The position numbers were made by a program, and so were the translations under genes. Below the pieces are notes generated by a model that made no database searches, had not been told where the DNA came from, and saw nothing but the letters and a program-made list of their open reading frames with translations. Of a DNA stretch of 64,000 nucleotides, positions 46,607-56,239 are shown piece after piece (position 1 is the stretch's first letter; the number at the start of each line of letters is the position of its first letter). This DNA comes from Aeromonas bestiarum. GTDB taxonomy: Bacteria; Pseudomonadota; Gammaproteobacteria; Enterobacterales; Aeromonadaceae. Location of the stretch: contig NZ_CDDA01000015.1 of the NCBI RefSeq assembly GCF_000819745.1, positions 423,653 to 487,652 of the forward strand, written 5' to 3'.

Positions 46607-48079
46607 ATGTTTGAAATGTTTAGTGGTTTGGGTTTGTTATGGTCAATCGGTTTGGTATTGGCCGTTTTTTTTGTGTTGGCCTATGAATTCATCAATGGCT
46701 TTCACGATACCGCCAACGCGGTAGCAACGGTTATCTACACCAAGGCGATGCCGGCTCACCTGGCGGTAGTCGCATCCGGGATCTTCAACTTTTTTGGCGT
46801 CATGTTCGGCGGTCTGGGCGTAGCCTATGCCATTGTCCATTTGCTGCCGATTGATTTGCTGTTGGGCATGGATTCCACCCAGGGTTTGATCATGGTGTTC
46901 TCCCTGCTGTTTTCCGCCATTGTCTGGAATCTGGGGACCTGGTTCCTGGGCATTCCGGCCTCCAGTTCTCACACGCTGATCGGTTCCATCCTGGGGGTAG
47001 GCGGTGCCTATGCCTGGCTCAACCATCAGCCGCTGACTCAGGGTATCAACGTCGCCAAAGCGATCGACATCATGCTTTCCCTGATCATCTCCCCGACCGT
47101 CGGTTTTGTCGTGGCAGCCCTGTTGCTGTTTGCCATGAAGCGAGTCTGGTTGGGCAGCAAGATCCACAAGACCCCGGAAGAGCGCCTGCTGGTGGACGGC
47201 AAGAAGCACCCGCCGTTCTGGGCTCGCCTCACTCTGGTCGCTTCCGCCATGGGCGTGAGCTTCGTGCATGGATCCAACGATGGCCAGAAGGGCATAGGTC
47301 TGGTGATGCTGGTGCTGATCTGCATGGCACCCGCCTATTTCGCTCTGGACATGAACAGCCGCTCCTACGATCTGGATCGCACCCAGGATGCCAACCAGCG
47401 CATCATGGAGATCTATCAGCGCAACCATGAGCAGGTTGCTCATGTGGTGGACTTCAAGGTGCCTGCTCAGGCCCAGGAAGAGCTGATGACCCATTGTGCG
47501 GCGAATGGCGCACTGCAGGCCATGGCAACCCTGGACAATCGTCTCGGCCAGGTACGGACCTATGAAGAGCTGGATCTGACCGACCGTCGTGAAGTGCGCC
47601 GTCTGCTGCTGTGCATCGACGATACCGCGCGCAAGGTCTCCAAGCTGCCGTTGCCGGCCAAGGAGCTGACCGATCTGGCCAAATGGCGCAAGGATCTGAC
47701 GGCGACCGCTGAATATGCCCCGACCTGGGTTATCGTCTCCATCGCACTGGCGCTGGGTTGCGGTACCATGGTGGGCTGGCGTCGCATCGTCTACACGGTC
47801 GGCGAGAAGATTGGCTCCACCGGCATGACGTACAGCCAAGGGATTGCCGCCCAGATCACGGCGGCTGCCTCCATCGGTGTTGCCAGTTTGACCGGTATGC
47901 CCGTCTCCACCACCCATATCCTCTCCTCTGCGGTAGCGGGGACCATGGTGGCGAACAAGTCAGGCCTGCAGAGCCAGACCATCAAGACCATACTGATGGC
48001 CTGGGTGCTGACCCTGCCGCTCACCATGCTGCTCTCTGGTGGCCTGTTCCTCATCAGCCACCACCTGTTTGGCGGCTGA
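46607..48079 (+). CDS. pit: PiT family inorganic phosphate transporter
   Basis: This 490-residue inner-membrane symporter imports metal-phosphate with protons. The two family repeats carry EFINGFHDTANAVATVIYTKAMP near residue 25 and FVHGSNDGQKGIGLVML near 220, with a cytoplasmic loop between (about 255-370) and a third conserved block GMPVSTTHILSSAVAGTM near 440. The protein is close to E. coli PitA (499). ATG at 46607 lies in AT-rich sequence with only a weak ribosome-binding site; ATG at 46616 is possible. The gene is alone and has a terminator. Confidence 0.93.
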   Translation: MFEMFSGLGLLWSIGLVLAVFFVLAYEFINGFHDTANAVATVIYTKAMPAHLAVVASGIFNFFGVMFGGLGVAYAIVHLLPIDLLLGMDSTQGLIMVFSLLFSAIVWNLGTWFLGIPASSSHTLIGSILGVGGAYAWLNHQPLTQGINVAKAIDIMLSLIISPTVGFVVAALLLFAMKRVWLGSKIHKTPEERLLVDGKKHPPFWARLTLVASAMGVSFVHGSNDGQKGIGLVMLVLICMAPAYFALDMNSRSYDLDRTQDANQRIMEIYQRNHEQVAHVVDFKVPAQAQEELMTHCAANGALQAMATLDNRLGQVRTYEELDLTDRREVRRLLLCIDDTARKVSKLPLPAKELTDLAKWRKDLTATAEYAPTWVIVSIALALGCGTMVGWRRIVYTVGEKIGSTGMTYSQGIAAQITAAASIGVASLTGMPVSTTHILSSAVAGTMVANKSGLQSQTIKTILMAWVLTLPLTMLLSGGLFLISHHLFGG

Positions 48080-48105
48080 TAGCAGCGCAACCTCAGATAT
48101 TGACG

Positions 48106-48127
48106 AAGGGCCTACGGGCCCTTTTTT
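48106..48127 (+). terminator. Rho-independent terminator of pit
   Basis: AAGGGCC (48106-48112) pairs with GGCCCTT (48117-48123), loop TACG, followed by a T-run to 48127. Confidence 0.88.
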
Positions 48128-48848
48128 CATGTCTGCAGATCCCGCGCAGCCCCGTTCTTTGGCTGGGAGAGTGCAGATCATCTGGCCCGGGCAGGCGGGC
48201 AGGAAGAGAGTCGATGACTTGTTTCTGATGCCGTTGACTCTTTATATGCCATCAAACTTGTAATGTTAAACACATAGCAACACAGATTGAGCGAAGTGAA
48301 TAATCCAGCCTACTCAACGACGGTCTACAGCAATAGGGACGTCAAACCCGGACGCTCCTATGCTGCGCTGTGTGCCATCCGTTGCAAGACACAAGGTCTT
48401 GCTCAGTGTTTGATAGGGATTGAAGCGGGGAGGCGAGAAGGCGGCAACCTGTCATTCTGTTGTCTGTGCTTGGCGCTGCGCGCGGGAGCGTTGTCACCTG
48501 GGGCAAGCCGAGTTTATGGGTGGCCAGGATATCTCTCCAGGCCAGGGTGCTATTCATTGACGGATACCGTCACAGGGCATGGACAACAAGTCTGACGGGC
48601 ACACAGGTGACTCATCAGCAGCAGGGGGATAAAGGATGAGATCTTGGTTTGGGTCGTCAGTGGCTCGGATGTGACAGCGAGAGGGGTAACCAGGCGTTGC
48701 AGCTTATTGGGCCGTACAGGGGGCGACTCTCTTCTTGTATTGGTGGACGTGGAAGGAGAAGGAGTGGCTCTGGTGACAAGAGAAAAGCGATGGGGGAAGG
48801 CTGGGAGTCAGTGACTCGGTTTACACCCGAGCCCAAACGGAAGATAAA

Positions 48849-48877
48849 AAAAGAGCCACACAGTGTGTGGCTCTTTT
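48849..48877 (-). terminator. Rho-independent terminator of rne
   Basis: A perfect 13 bp stem (48849-48861 with 48865-48877, core GAGCCACAC) with a three-base loop is followed on the minus strand by a T-run. It is 23 bp after the rne stop. Confidence 0.92.
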
Positions 48878-48900
48878 CCATCAGGCTAGCTGGCTGGCAA

Positions 48901-51900
48901 TCAAGGACGACCAGCCGGGCTGGTTGCCACGTTGACAGCAGCCGTGCTGCCACCATGGCGGCCAGAGCTTGTCACGTCATTGCGCACCAGCGGTGCCTGC
49001 TCGACAGGTGCCTGCGCAGGCAGGGCGGGTGCCGCAGCCGGCGTTGCCATCGGGGCTGAAGCCTTGCGGGCACCGGCCAGCAGACCGGCGCCTTTCTTGG
49101 CCTGGTTGACCACGGGCGCAGCGACGGCAGCGGGTGCTACCGGCTCTGCCTGGGCAACAACCACGGCTGCGACTGGCTCGGCGACCACGGCAGCAACAGG
49201 TTCAGCAACCTGGGGTGCTGGTTCAGCTGCAGGTGCGGCTTCCACGACAACGGGTGCAACAACCTCGGCAGCCGCCTCGATGACAGGGGCCACGGTCGCA
49301 ACGACGTCGTCAGCAGGTGCGACAACGACGCTCGCTTCGGCAACCACAGCTGTGGCCACCACGTCTGCGACAACCGGCTCGGCAGCCACAACAGGGTCAG
49401 CTTCAACTTGGGCTTCGGTCACGACAGGGGCGGCGATCGCCACGGCTTCGGCTTGCTCACGTGCTTCCTCGGCAACGGCTTCCACCACCACATGCTCGGT
49501 CAGTGCAGCAGAGGCTTGTACGGCGGCGGCAATGGCTTCGGCGCTCGGGATCGTGATGACGGGCACAGCCGGCTCTTCCACTTTCACCTGAGCCGCATCA
49601 GCCTGGGCTGCCGTGGTCAGGATAGTGGTCTCTGCTTGCTGCTCTTCATCATCGCGCTGGCTGCGGGCATCTTCGTTGATGCGCTTGCGGCGTTGGCCCT
49701 CGATACGCTGAGTGCGCGGCGTGCGACGGGAGCGACGCTGACCGTCGGCCTGTTCGTCACTCTGTTCAACAGTGTCAGCGGCATCGGCCACGGCAGCAAC
49801 CGGTTCATCAATCGGCTGAGCAGCAGGGTTGCTGGCCGGTACATCGGCACGGATCTGCTTGCGCAGTTGACGACGTTCGCGGCGCTCGGCGACTTTCTGC
49901 TCTTTTTCCTGCTGGGGCTCGGCACTGACGACGGCAGTTTCAACGGTTTCTACCGCTTCAACGACCAGCTCGGCACGGGGCTCACGCGGTGCACGGGGCT
50001 CACGAGCCGGACGCGGGGCGCGCGGTTCGCGTTCCTGACGAGGTTCGCGGGGCTCACGTTCCATGCGCTGTTCAGTGCGCACTTCACCGCGGGCTTCACG
50101 TTCCTGACGGGGCTCACGCTCTTGACGCGGTTCGCGTTCTTTACGCGGACGACGATTGCGGTTCTCACCGCCCTCGCGATTGGCCGCGCCTTCACGCTTC
50201 TCGCCGGCTTCCGCCGTGTTGCGGTTGCTGCGGTTGTCGTCGCGACGGGGACGCTGGCCACGGCCACGGTTTTCATCACGCTGGTGACGATGACCTTCAT
50301 CCTTGCGCGCTTCCCGCGGCGCAGCCGGTTTCTCGGCAGGGGCCTTGACGTCGCTTGGAGCGGCATCGCCGGCAAACAGACCCGAGATGGCCTTGAACAG
50401 CTTGCCAAACAGACCCGCTTCGGCGGCAACCTGTGGCTGTGCCGCGACGGGCGCAGGAGCAGCAGGGGCAGCCGGTTGAGGAGCCTGGACGAAGCCTTGC
50501 AGCAGCGGTTGCTCGCGTTCGATCACCTGAGCCTGCTTCGGCTGGTAGACCGGCTTGGCAATCTCGGTTTTCAGCTCGTAGCTGGCCGCTTCCGGGATCT
50601 CGTTCTGACGAATGCGGGTCACTTCGTAGTGCGGGGTCTCCAGATGCTGGTTCGGAATGATGTACAGACGTACTTCATTACGCTGTTCCAGACTGGCGAT
50701 GGAGGCGCGCTTCTCGTTGAGCAGATAGGCGGCAACATCGACCGGCACCTGAGCATGAACCTGCTCTGTGTTGTCCTTCATGGCCTCTTCTTCGATGAGA
50801 CGCAGGATGGACAAGGCCAGTGATTCGTTGTCACGGATGACCCCTTGACCCTGGCAACGGGGGCAGATGTGGCTGCTTGACTCGTTGAGGGAGGGACGCA
50901 GACGCTGGCGGGACATCTCCAGCAGACCGAAACGGGAGATCCGGCCCAGCTGGATGCGGGCGCGGTCCTGATGCACGGCTTCACGCAGACGGTTTTCCAC
51001 TTCGCGTTGATGGCGAACCGGTGTCATGTCGATGAAGTCGATGACGATCAGACCCCCGAGGTCGCGCAGACGCAATTGACGGGCAATCTCGTCGGCCGCT
51101 TCCAGGTTGGTTTGCAGCGCTGTCTCTTCGATATCGCCGCCCTTGGTGGCGCGGGAGGAGTTGATATCGATGGAGGTCAGTGCTTCGGTCGGGTCTATGA
51201 CTATGCTGCCGCCGGAGGGCAGGCGCACTTCGCGCTGGAAGGCCGACTCGATTTGGCTCTCAATCTGGAAGTGGTTGAACAGGGCAACTTCACCCTTGTA
51301 CAGCTTCACGCGGTTGAGGAAATCGGGACGAACCAGCTCGATGTGAGCACGGGCACGTTCAAAGATGACAGGGTCGTCGATCAGGATCTCGCCGACATCG
51401 CGACGCAGGTAGTCACGAATGGCGCGCACGATCACGTTGCTTTCCTGGTGGATAAGCACGGGAGCGGTACGGTCCTGTGACGCCTTGTGGATGGAGTCCC
51501 AGTGGTTGAGCAGAACGTTCAGATCCCATTCCAGCTCTTCCGGGGATTTGCCCACACCGGCGGTACGCACGATGAGACCCATGCCGTCCGGCACGGTCAG
51601 GCCGCTCAGGGCTTCTTTCAGTTCTGTCCGTTCATCGCCCTCGATGCGGCGGGAGATACCACCGGCACGGGGGTTGTTCGGCATCAGCACCAGGTAGCTA
51701 CCGGCCAGGCTGATAAAGGTAGTGAGGGCTGCACCCTTGGTGCCACGCTCTTCCTTATCGATCTGGACGATCACTTCCTGGCCTTCGCGGACCACTTCTT
51801 TGATGTTGGGACGACCCTGATAGGAGTAACCGGAGGGGAAGTAATTGCGGGCGATCTCCTTCAATGGCAGGAAACCGTGACGCTCGGCGCCATAGTCGAC

Positions 51901-52071
51901 AAAAGCAGCTTCGAGACTGGGTTCTACGCGGGTGATTTTACCCTTGTAGATGTTCGCTTTTTTCTGCTCGTGTCCCGGACTTTCAATATCCAAATCGTAG
52001 AGCTGTTGTCCGTCAACCAGCGCTACGCGCAACTCCTCTTCCTGAGTCGCGTTGATTAGCATTCTTTTCAT
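48901..52071 (-). CDS. rne: Ribonuclease E
   Basis: RNase E is the endoribonuclease at the core of the degradosome and of rRNA and tRNA maturation. The catalytic half has the S1 domain (about 35-125), the DNase I-like subdomain with [17 protein letters not shown] and [10 protein letters not shown] (metal-binding aspartates), and the zinc-link CPRC near 404-407. The C-terminal half (about 530-1056) is disordered: an Arg/Glu/Pro-rich block of repeated EREPRQ units, probably RNA-binding, then a long Ala/Val/Glu-rich block, and a basic end with PNPase-site-like position. The 1056 residues match E. coli (1061). It is divergent from rluC, with a long leader. Confidence 0.97.
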   Translation of the reverse strand: MKRMLINATQEEELRVALVDGQQLYDLDIESPGHEQKKANIYKGKITRVEPSLEAAFVDYGAERHGFLPLKEIARNYFPSGYSYQGRPNIKEVVREGQEVIVQIDKEERGTKGAALTTFISLAGSYLVLMPNNPRAGGISRRIEGDERTELKEALSGLTVPDGMGLIVRTAGVGKSPEELEWDLNVLLNHWDSIHKASQDRTAPVLIHQESNVIVRAIRDYLRRDVGEILIDDPVIFERARAHIELVRPDFLNRVKLYKGEVALFNHFQIESQIESAFQREVRLPSGGSIVIDPTEALTSIDINSSRATKGGDIEETALQTNLEAADEIARQLRLRDLGGLIVIDFIDMTPVRHQREVENRLREAVHQDRARIQLGRISRFGLLEMSRQRLRPSLNESSSHICPRCQGQGVIRDNESLALSILRLIEEEAMKDNTEQVHAQVPVDVAAYLLNEKRASIASLEQRNEVRLYIIPNQHLETPHYEVTRIRQNEIPEAASYELKTEIAKPVYQPKQAQVIEREQPLLQGFVQAPQPAAPAAPAPVAAQPQVAAEAGLFGKLFKAISGLFAGDAAPSDVKAPAEKPAAPREARKDEGHRHQRDENRGRGQRPRRDDNRSNRNTAEAGEKREGAANREGGENRNRRPRKEREPRQEREPRQEREARGEVRTEQRMEREPREPRQEREPRAPRPAREPRAPREPRAELVVEAVETVETAVVSAEPQQEKEQKVAERRERRQLRKQIRADVPASNPAAQPIDEPVAAVADAADTVEQSDEQADGQRRSRRTPRTQRIEGQRRKRINEDARSQRDDEEQQAETTILTTAAQADAAQVKVEEPAVPVITIPSAEAIAAAVQASAALTEHVVVEAVAEEAREQAEAVAIAAPVVTEAQVEADPVVAAEPVVADVVATAVVAEASVVVAPADDVVATVAPVIEAAAEVVAPVVVEAAPAAEPAPQVAEPVAAVVAEPVAAVVVAQAEPVAPAAVAAPVVNQAKKGAGLLAGARKASAPMATPAAAPALPAQAPVEQAPLVRNDVTSSGRHGGSTAAVNVATSPAGRP

Positions 52072-52081
52072 TGAGTTCTCG

Positions 52082-52093
52082 TTATTTTGTCAT
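52082..52093 (-). CDS. Minicistron MTK upstream of rne
   Basis: ATG ACA AAA TAA is preceded by GGAGG (minus strand, eight bases before the ATG), a much stronger ribosome-binding site than the one in front of rne itself. Its stop is ten bases before the rne ATG and it is in a different frame. Translation of it could recruit ribosomes that reinitiate at rne, or compete with them. It is inferred from sequence only. Confidence 0.4.
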   Translation of the reverse strand: MTK

Positions 52094-52368
52094 TTTGATT
52101 TCCTCCACAGGATCCTGCCGGCGCCGGCCTCGGGTCTTCAGCATACTTGGGCAACCTCCCGGTTGGGGTATGCATGAGGCGCAAACTAAGGGCGCTCTGG
52201 TTCGGCCTTCTCGAGAAGGCATGAATTAAGGATGCCGGTGTGGAGACAAATAATCGGTTCTGTTTGTGTTCTCCATGCGCTGTACCTCGCACCCGGGAAC
52301 CGTCATGTTCTTATATACACGGTGTTTCGGGATTGGGTGGCATAAATTTTGGCCACTTAGTACAAGGC

Positions 52369-52397
52369 TTGAACACAATGACAAAACCTTGTTTATT
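52369..52397 (+). promoter_or_regulatory. Candidate rluC promoter
   Basis: TTGAAC (52369-52374) and TTTATT (52392-52397) are 17 bases apart, about 90 bp upstream of the rluC start. The -10 match is moderate. Confidence 0.45.
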
Positions 52398-52484
52398 ATC
52401 CCATTTAAACCACTTTTATAGCAAGGCGCCATTTTTCAACAAAGCATGCAGCCAAGGGCCGCCGGCGGTGTTAAAATCCGCGCC

Positions 52485-53429
52485 ATGACACAGATACAAC
52501 AACAAGTGCAGCTGCTCACCATCGAAGCTGAGCATGAAGGGCAGCGCATCGACAATTTTCTCAAGACTCAGCTAAAGGGCGTCCCCAAGAGCCTGATTTA
52601 TCGCATCCTTCGAAAAGGGGAAGTGCGCGTCAACAAAAAGCGCATCAAACCGGAATACAAACTTTGCCCAGGCGACGAGGTGCGGGTGCCTCCCGTGCGG
52701 GTTGCCGAGAAAAACGAACTGCCCTCGGCCAACCTCGGCAGCATCCAGCGTCTGGAGAGCCAGATCCTGTTTGAAGACGACGCCATGATAGTGCTCAACA
52801 AACCGTCCGGCATGGCCGTGCACGGTGGCAGCGGTCTGAGTTTCGGCGTCATCGAGGGGCTGCGCGCCCTGCGCCCGGATGCCCGCTTCCTGGAGCTGGT
52901 ACACAGGCTGGATCGCGATACCTCAGGCGTGCTGCTGGTTGCCAAGAAGCGCAGCGCCCTGCGCAGCCTGCACGAGCAACTGCGGATCAAAACCATGCGC
53001 AAACAGTATCTGGCGCTGGTGCGCGGCCAATGGCAGCCCCACGTCAAGGTGGTCAATGCGCCGCTGCGCAAGAACGATCTGCAATCCGGTGAACGTGTGG
53101 TGCGGGTCAGCAGTGACGGCAAGCCATCCGAAACCCGTTTCCGCATCGCCCGTCAATTTGCCGAGGCTACCTTGGTCGAGTGCAGCCCGATCACCGGCCG
53201 TACCCACCAGATCCGGGTGCATACCCAGCATGCCGGTCATCCCATCGCCTGTGATGACAAGTATGGGGAAGCGGCCTTTGACGAGAAAATGCGCAGCCAA
53301 GGGCTGAAACGGCTGTTTTTGCATGCCTGGAAGCTGAGCTTTACCCATCCGGTCGACGGCCGCGAGATGCAGGTGGAAGCCCCGCTCGCGCCTGAACTCG
53401 ACAACTTCCTGAACAAGCTGGCTCGCTGA
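52485..53429 (+). CDS. rluC: 23S rRNA pseudouridine(955/2504/2580) synthase
   Basis: RluC makes three pseudouridines in 23S rRNA, including sites in the peptidyltransferase region. An S4 RNA-binding domain occupies about 18-80 (RIDNFLKTQLKGVPKSLIYR), and the catalytic aspartate is D143 in HRLDRDTSG. Family motifs LNKPSGMAVHGG, GRTHQIRVH and LFLHAWKL are present. The product of 314 residues compares with 319 in E. coli. ATG at 52485 is set by alignment. It is divergent from rne and overlaps the following HAD gene by one base. Confidence 0.95.
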   Translation: MTQIQQQVQLLTIEAEHEGQRIDNFLKTQLKGVPKSLIYRILRKGEVRVNKKRIKPEYKLCPGDEVRVPPVRVAEKNELPSANLGSIQRLESQILFEDDAMIVLNKPSGMAVHGGSGLSFGVIEGLRALRPDARFLELVHRLDRDTSGVLLVAKKRSALRSLHEQLRIKTMRKQYLALVRGQWQPHVKVVNAPLRKNDLQSGERVVRVSSDGKPSETRFRIARQFAEATLVECSPITGRTHQIRVHTQHAGHPIACDDKYGEAAFDEKMRSQGLKRLFLHAWKLSFTHPVDGREMQVEAPLAPELDNFLNKLAR

Positions 53430-54076
53430 TGAAGGCGGTCCGACTCGCCATTTTCGACTGGGATGGTACCCTGATGGACTCGGTGGGCCGGATTGTCGCC
53501 TGCGTTGCGGGGGCGGCTCGCGATTGTGGCGAGCCAGTGCCCGCTGCGATAGAGACGCATCAGATCATAGGGCTCAGCCTGGAGGTCGGCATTCCACAGC
53601 TGTTTGCGCTGGCGCCGGGGGGCGAGCGGGCCAACGCCCTGATCGCCCGCTATCGTCACCATTATGTGCATGACGACACGCCCAGCCCGCTGTTTGTCGG
53701 GGCGAGCGAGCTGCTGCACCACTGGCACGGGCAGGGGATAGCGCTGGCGGTGGCCACCGGCAAGTCGCGCCGTGGCCTGGATCGGGTGCTGGACGATACC
53801 GGACTGCGGCCGCTGTTTGCCGCCACCCGTGGCGCGGACGAGGCCAACTCCAAACCCGATCCCCTGATGCTGACGCAAATTCTGGATGAGCTGGGCTTGG
53901 CTGCGCACCAGGCGGTGATGATTGGCGACTCCATCCATGACATGGCGATGGCAGAGGCGCTGGCCATGCCGCGGATCGGGGTGAGCTGGGGCGTGCACGA
54001 CAAGCGCCGGTTGCAGGTACATGATCCGCTTGCCGTCGTCGATACCATGGATGAGCTCAAGCGGTTGTTGGGTTAG
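53429..54076 (+). CDS. HAD-superfamily phosphatase
   Basis: The 215-residue protein has HAD motifs I (FDWDGTLMDS near residue 9), II (VATGKSRRGL near 109), the lysine in SKPDPLML near 147, and IV (MIGDSIHDMAMAEA near 170), with an alpha-helical cap between I and II. It resembles phosphoglycolate phosphatase/Gph-like HADs; the substrate is not determined. Its ATG overlaps the rluC stop (TGATGA), so the two are translationally coupled, and a terminator follows. Confidence 0.88.
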   Translation: MKAVRLAIFDWDGTLMDSVGRIVACVAGAARDCGEPVPAAIETHQIIGLSLEVGIPQLFALAPGGERANALIARYRHHYVHDDTPSPLFVGASELLHHWHGQGIALAVATGKSRRGLDRVLDDTGLRPLFAATRGADEANSKPDPLMLTQILDELGLAAHQAVMIGDSIHDMAMAEALAMPRIGVSWGVHDKRRLQVHDPLAVVDTMDELKRLLG

Positions 54077-54102
54077 CCTGCGATATAGCGGATGAATAGA
54101 TG

Positions 54103-54130
54103 AAAAACGGGAGCCTTGGCTCCCGTTTTT
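54103..54130. terminator. Bidirectional terminator between HAD gene and yceF
   Basis: A near-perfect 13 bp inverted repeat AAAAACGGGAGCC/GGCTCCCGTTTTT (54103-54115, 54118-54130) with the smallest loop gives T-runs on both strands. It serves the two convergent genes. Confidence 0.88.
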
Positions 54131-54152
54131 CATTGCGGGCATGTCGCTCCCG

Positions 54153-54734
54153 TCAGGGCAGGGCGAGGCCGTGGCGCGCCAGCAGCTCGATCAGGCCGAT
54201 CAGCGGCAGGCCGATCAGGGCGTTGGGATCGCGCCCCTCCAGCCCCTTGAACAGCACTATCCCCATGCCTTCACATTTGAAACTGCCCGCGCAATCGAGG
54301 GGCAGCTCAGCCTCGACATAGCGGCGAAGGGCGGCCTCATCCAGGGTGCGGAAGTGCACGGTGAAAGGCTCCACCAGCTGCTCGGCCCGGCCGCTGGCGG
54401 CATCCAGTACGCACAGGCCGGTATGGAAGGTGACGCTGCGGCCTTGCGCGGCCATCAGTTGTGCCACCGCTTTTTCCACAGTACCCGGTTTGCCCAGGAT
54501 CTGGCCGTCGCAGACACACACCTGATCGGACCCTATGATCAGTCCCTGATCAAACCGGTCGGCAATGGCGCTTGCCTTGGCAAGGGCCAACCGCGCCACC
54601 AGCGCCTCGGCCGGTTCGCCGGGCAGGGGAGACTCATCCACCTCGGGGGCCGCGCATTCAAAAGGAAGCGCGAGTTTTTCCAGCAGGGCTTTGCGATAAC
54701 GGGAAGTGGAGGCGAGGATCAGCTGTGTTGGCAT
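54153..54734 (-). CDS. yceF: Maf family nucleotide pyrophosphatase, YceF type
   Basis: YceF belongs to the Maf family of house-cleaning nucleoside triphosphate pyrophosphatases; the E. coli protein acts on modified nucleotides such as 7-methyl-GTP. The opening LILASTSRYRKALLEKLALPF and the acidic GSDQVCVCDGQILGKPG near 68 match. The product is 193 residues. In E. coli yceF is next to yceD; here 4.8 kb separates them. Confidence 0.94.
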   Translation of the reverse strand: MPTQLILASTSRYRKALLEKLALPFECAAPEVDESPLPGEPAEALVARLALAKASAIADRFDQGLIIGSDQVCVCDGQILGKPGTVEKAVAQLMAAQGRSVTFHTGLCVLDAASGRAEQLVEPFTVHFRTLDEAALRRYVEAELPLDCAGSFKCEGMGIVLFKGLEGRDPNALIGLPLIGLIELLARHGLALP

Positions 54735-55007
54735 TGTGATGTCCTGGTTCGATGCGGTCAGGCGCAGATGGTATCGCCGCGCCCTGAGCCGGGCAAATAC
54801 CTGATGGGATTTTCGTATTTGGCCTGATCTGCTGGTATCACAGGGTTCATCCCGTGTGGCCGCAGTGTGAAGGGCGTGCGATTGCCCCCGGTTTCCAGAT
54901 TGGAAAGTGTCGCTATCGACTCATTCATCGGCCTCTTCCCTATAGTGGCAGGCTTATCCGACTGTCATGCCCTGGGTGGGCGACAGTCCCCTGCTGCTGG
55001 AGTTGTC

Positions 55008-56237
55008 ATGCGTCCCTACCTTGTCTGCTGTTTCTTGATGATCACCCTCTACCCGGTGGGCATAGATCTCTATCTGGTCGCGCTCCCCCAGATCGGGGTC
55101 GCGCTGGAGGCCAGCGCGGCGCAGCTGCATACCGCGTTTTCAGCCTATCTGTTTGGCATGGCCGCTACCGTGCTGGCGGGCGGGCTGCTGGCCGACCGAT
55201 ATGGCCGCAAGCCGGTGATCCTGGGGGGCGCCCTCATCTTTGTGCTGGCCTCGCTGGCTGCCGGCAGCGCCGACTCGATCACGGCATTTCTGCTGGGTCG
55301 CATCGGTCAGGGGATAGGGGCCGGCACCCTCTATATCATGACCTTTACCGTGCTGCGGGATGTGCTGGCGCCGGCCAGGCTGGCGGCTGTCCTGTCGATG
55401 ATCAACGGCGTCATCTGCGTGATCCCCGTGCTGGCGCCGCTGCTCGGTTATCTGATCCTGGCCCGCTTCGACTGGCCTGCGATCTTCCAGGCCATGGCCC
55501 TGCTCGGCGCCATGGTGGCGTTGGTGACCCTGCTCTGGCTGCGGGAGACCCGCCCAGGGGAGGGGAGACAGACCGTTTCCCATCCTGCCGAACGCCTTGG
55601 ATTTTTGCGCACGAGACAGTATCTGTGGATGTGCGGCCTGACCAGTACCGGCATGACCTGCATCCTGACCTATGTCAGTACCTCGCCCATGATATTGATG
55701 ACGGGGATGGGGCTGGATACCGCAGGTTACGCCGAGATCATGATGGCGATGGCCGCGATCAGCATGATCACCTCTTTTCTCAATCCCGTGCTGATCCGCC
55801 GGTGGGGCAAGGAGAGGGTGCTGGCCTGGGCCCACGGCGCCTTGGGGGTGGCGCTCTTGTTGCTGCTGGCTTCTCGGCAGGAGGCGTTGTTGATGGCGCT
55901 GGCCCATGATGGTTCCTCGCCTTTGTGGGCGCTCTGGCTGATCCGTCTTGGCTTTGCCTTCGTTTGCATCGGTTTTTCCGCCAGCTTCGGCATCGCGATG
56001 GGCGAGGCTCTCGCCAGTTGCCGGCACCAGATCGCCCTGGCCAGTGCGACTCTGTGCATCATTCAGATAGCCAGCTCGGCGCTCTATATCTGGCTGATGG
56101 GCTGGCTTGGTCTGGCGCCCCTCCTGTTGCTGGCTTATTCGCTCCTCCTCGCCGTGCTACTCTATCTCGCCTTTCGCATCATGGGGCCTGTGGCCGACCA
56201 GGTCCCCTGCGATCCCCAGTCCGTGGAGAAAATCTGA
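55008..56237 (+). CDS. mdtL: MFS drug-efflux transporter, MdtL-like
   Basis: This 409-residue protein has 12 predicted membrane helices and the DHA1-type motif A loop (GLLADRYGRKPVILGG near residue 57). From the N-terminus (YPVGIDLYLVALPQI) through TFTVLRDVLAPARLAAVLSM it is clearly similar to E. coli MdtL, which confers chloramphenicol tolerance when overproduced. A YidZ-like LysR regulator follows two bases after its stop, the same pairing as mdtL-yidZ in E. coli. GGAG lies five bases before ATG 55008. It is divergent from yceF and is the first gene of the insertion between yceF and yceD. Confidence 0.88.
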   Translation: MRPYLVCCFLMITLYPVGIDLYLVALPQIGVALEASAAQLHTAFSAYLFGMAATVLAGGLLADRYGRKPVILGGALIFVLASLAAGSADSITAFLLGRIGQGIGAGTLYIMTFTVLRDVLAPARLAAVLSMINGVICVIPVLAPLLGYLILARFDWPAIFQAMALLGAMVALVTLLWLRETRPGEGRQTVSHPAERLGFLRTRQYLWMCGLTSTGMTCILTYVSTSPMILMTGMGLDTAGYAEIMMAMAAISMITSFLNPVLIRRWGKERVLAWAHGALGVALLLLLASRQEALLMALAHDGSSPLWALWLIRLGFAFVCIGFSASFGIAMGEALASCRHQIALASATLCIIQIASSALYIWLMGWLGLAPLLLLAYSLLLAVLLYLAFRIMGPVADQVPCDPQSVEKI

Positions 56238-56239
56238 TC

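Larger units (their letters stand above)
48080..48900. other. Long gene-poor gap between pit and rne
   Basis: This 820 bp has terminators at its ends (48106-48127 plus; 48849-48877 minus) and about 720 bp between in which I see no credible gene: short frames use rare starts and have no ribosome-binding site. A small dyad TGACGG-ata-CCGTCA is at 48558-48572. An unrecognised small RNA cannot be excluded. Confidence 0.5.
52072..52484. other. rne leader and rne-rluC divergent control region
   Basis: In E. coli rne has a leader of about 360 bases through which RNase E limits its own mRNA; this 413 bp gap is long enough for one. It contains a perfect 16-base palindrome GCCTTCTCGAGAAGGC (52205-52220), a three-codon minicistron at 52082-52093, and a probable rluC promoter. 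The E. coli hairpin sequences are not recognisable by eye. Confidence 0.6.

Noticed and set aside
48287-48595. 102-codon plus-strand frame in the pit-rne gap
   Set aside because: Starts with TTG without a ribosome-binding site and has an unstructured Cys/Gly/Arg-rich translation.
48430-48810. Multiple GGA motifs suggesting a CsrB-like RNA
   Set aside because: The motifs are not in loops of regular repeated hairpins, and no promoter-terminator pair frames them.
49408-50823. 471-codon plus-strand open frame opposite rne
   Set aside because: It mirrors the low-complexity 3' half of rne, has no ribosome-binding site and encodes compositionally skewed sequence; it is a shadow of a long GC-rich gene.
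52068-52292. 74-codon frame whose stop overlaps the rne start
   Set aside because: GTG start without a ribosome-binding site, composition of an untranslated leader; the three-codon minicistron is better supported.
40600-54130. Near-identical AAACGGGAGCC hairpins at 40600 and 54103 as a dispersed repeat
   Set aside because: Both are ordinary terminators between convergent genes; similarity is limited to the stem.
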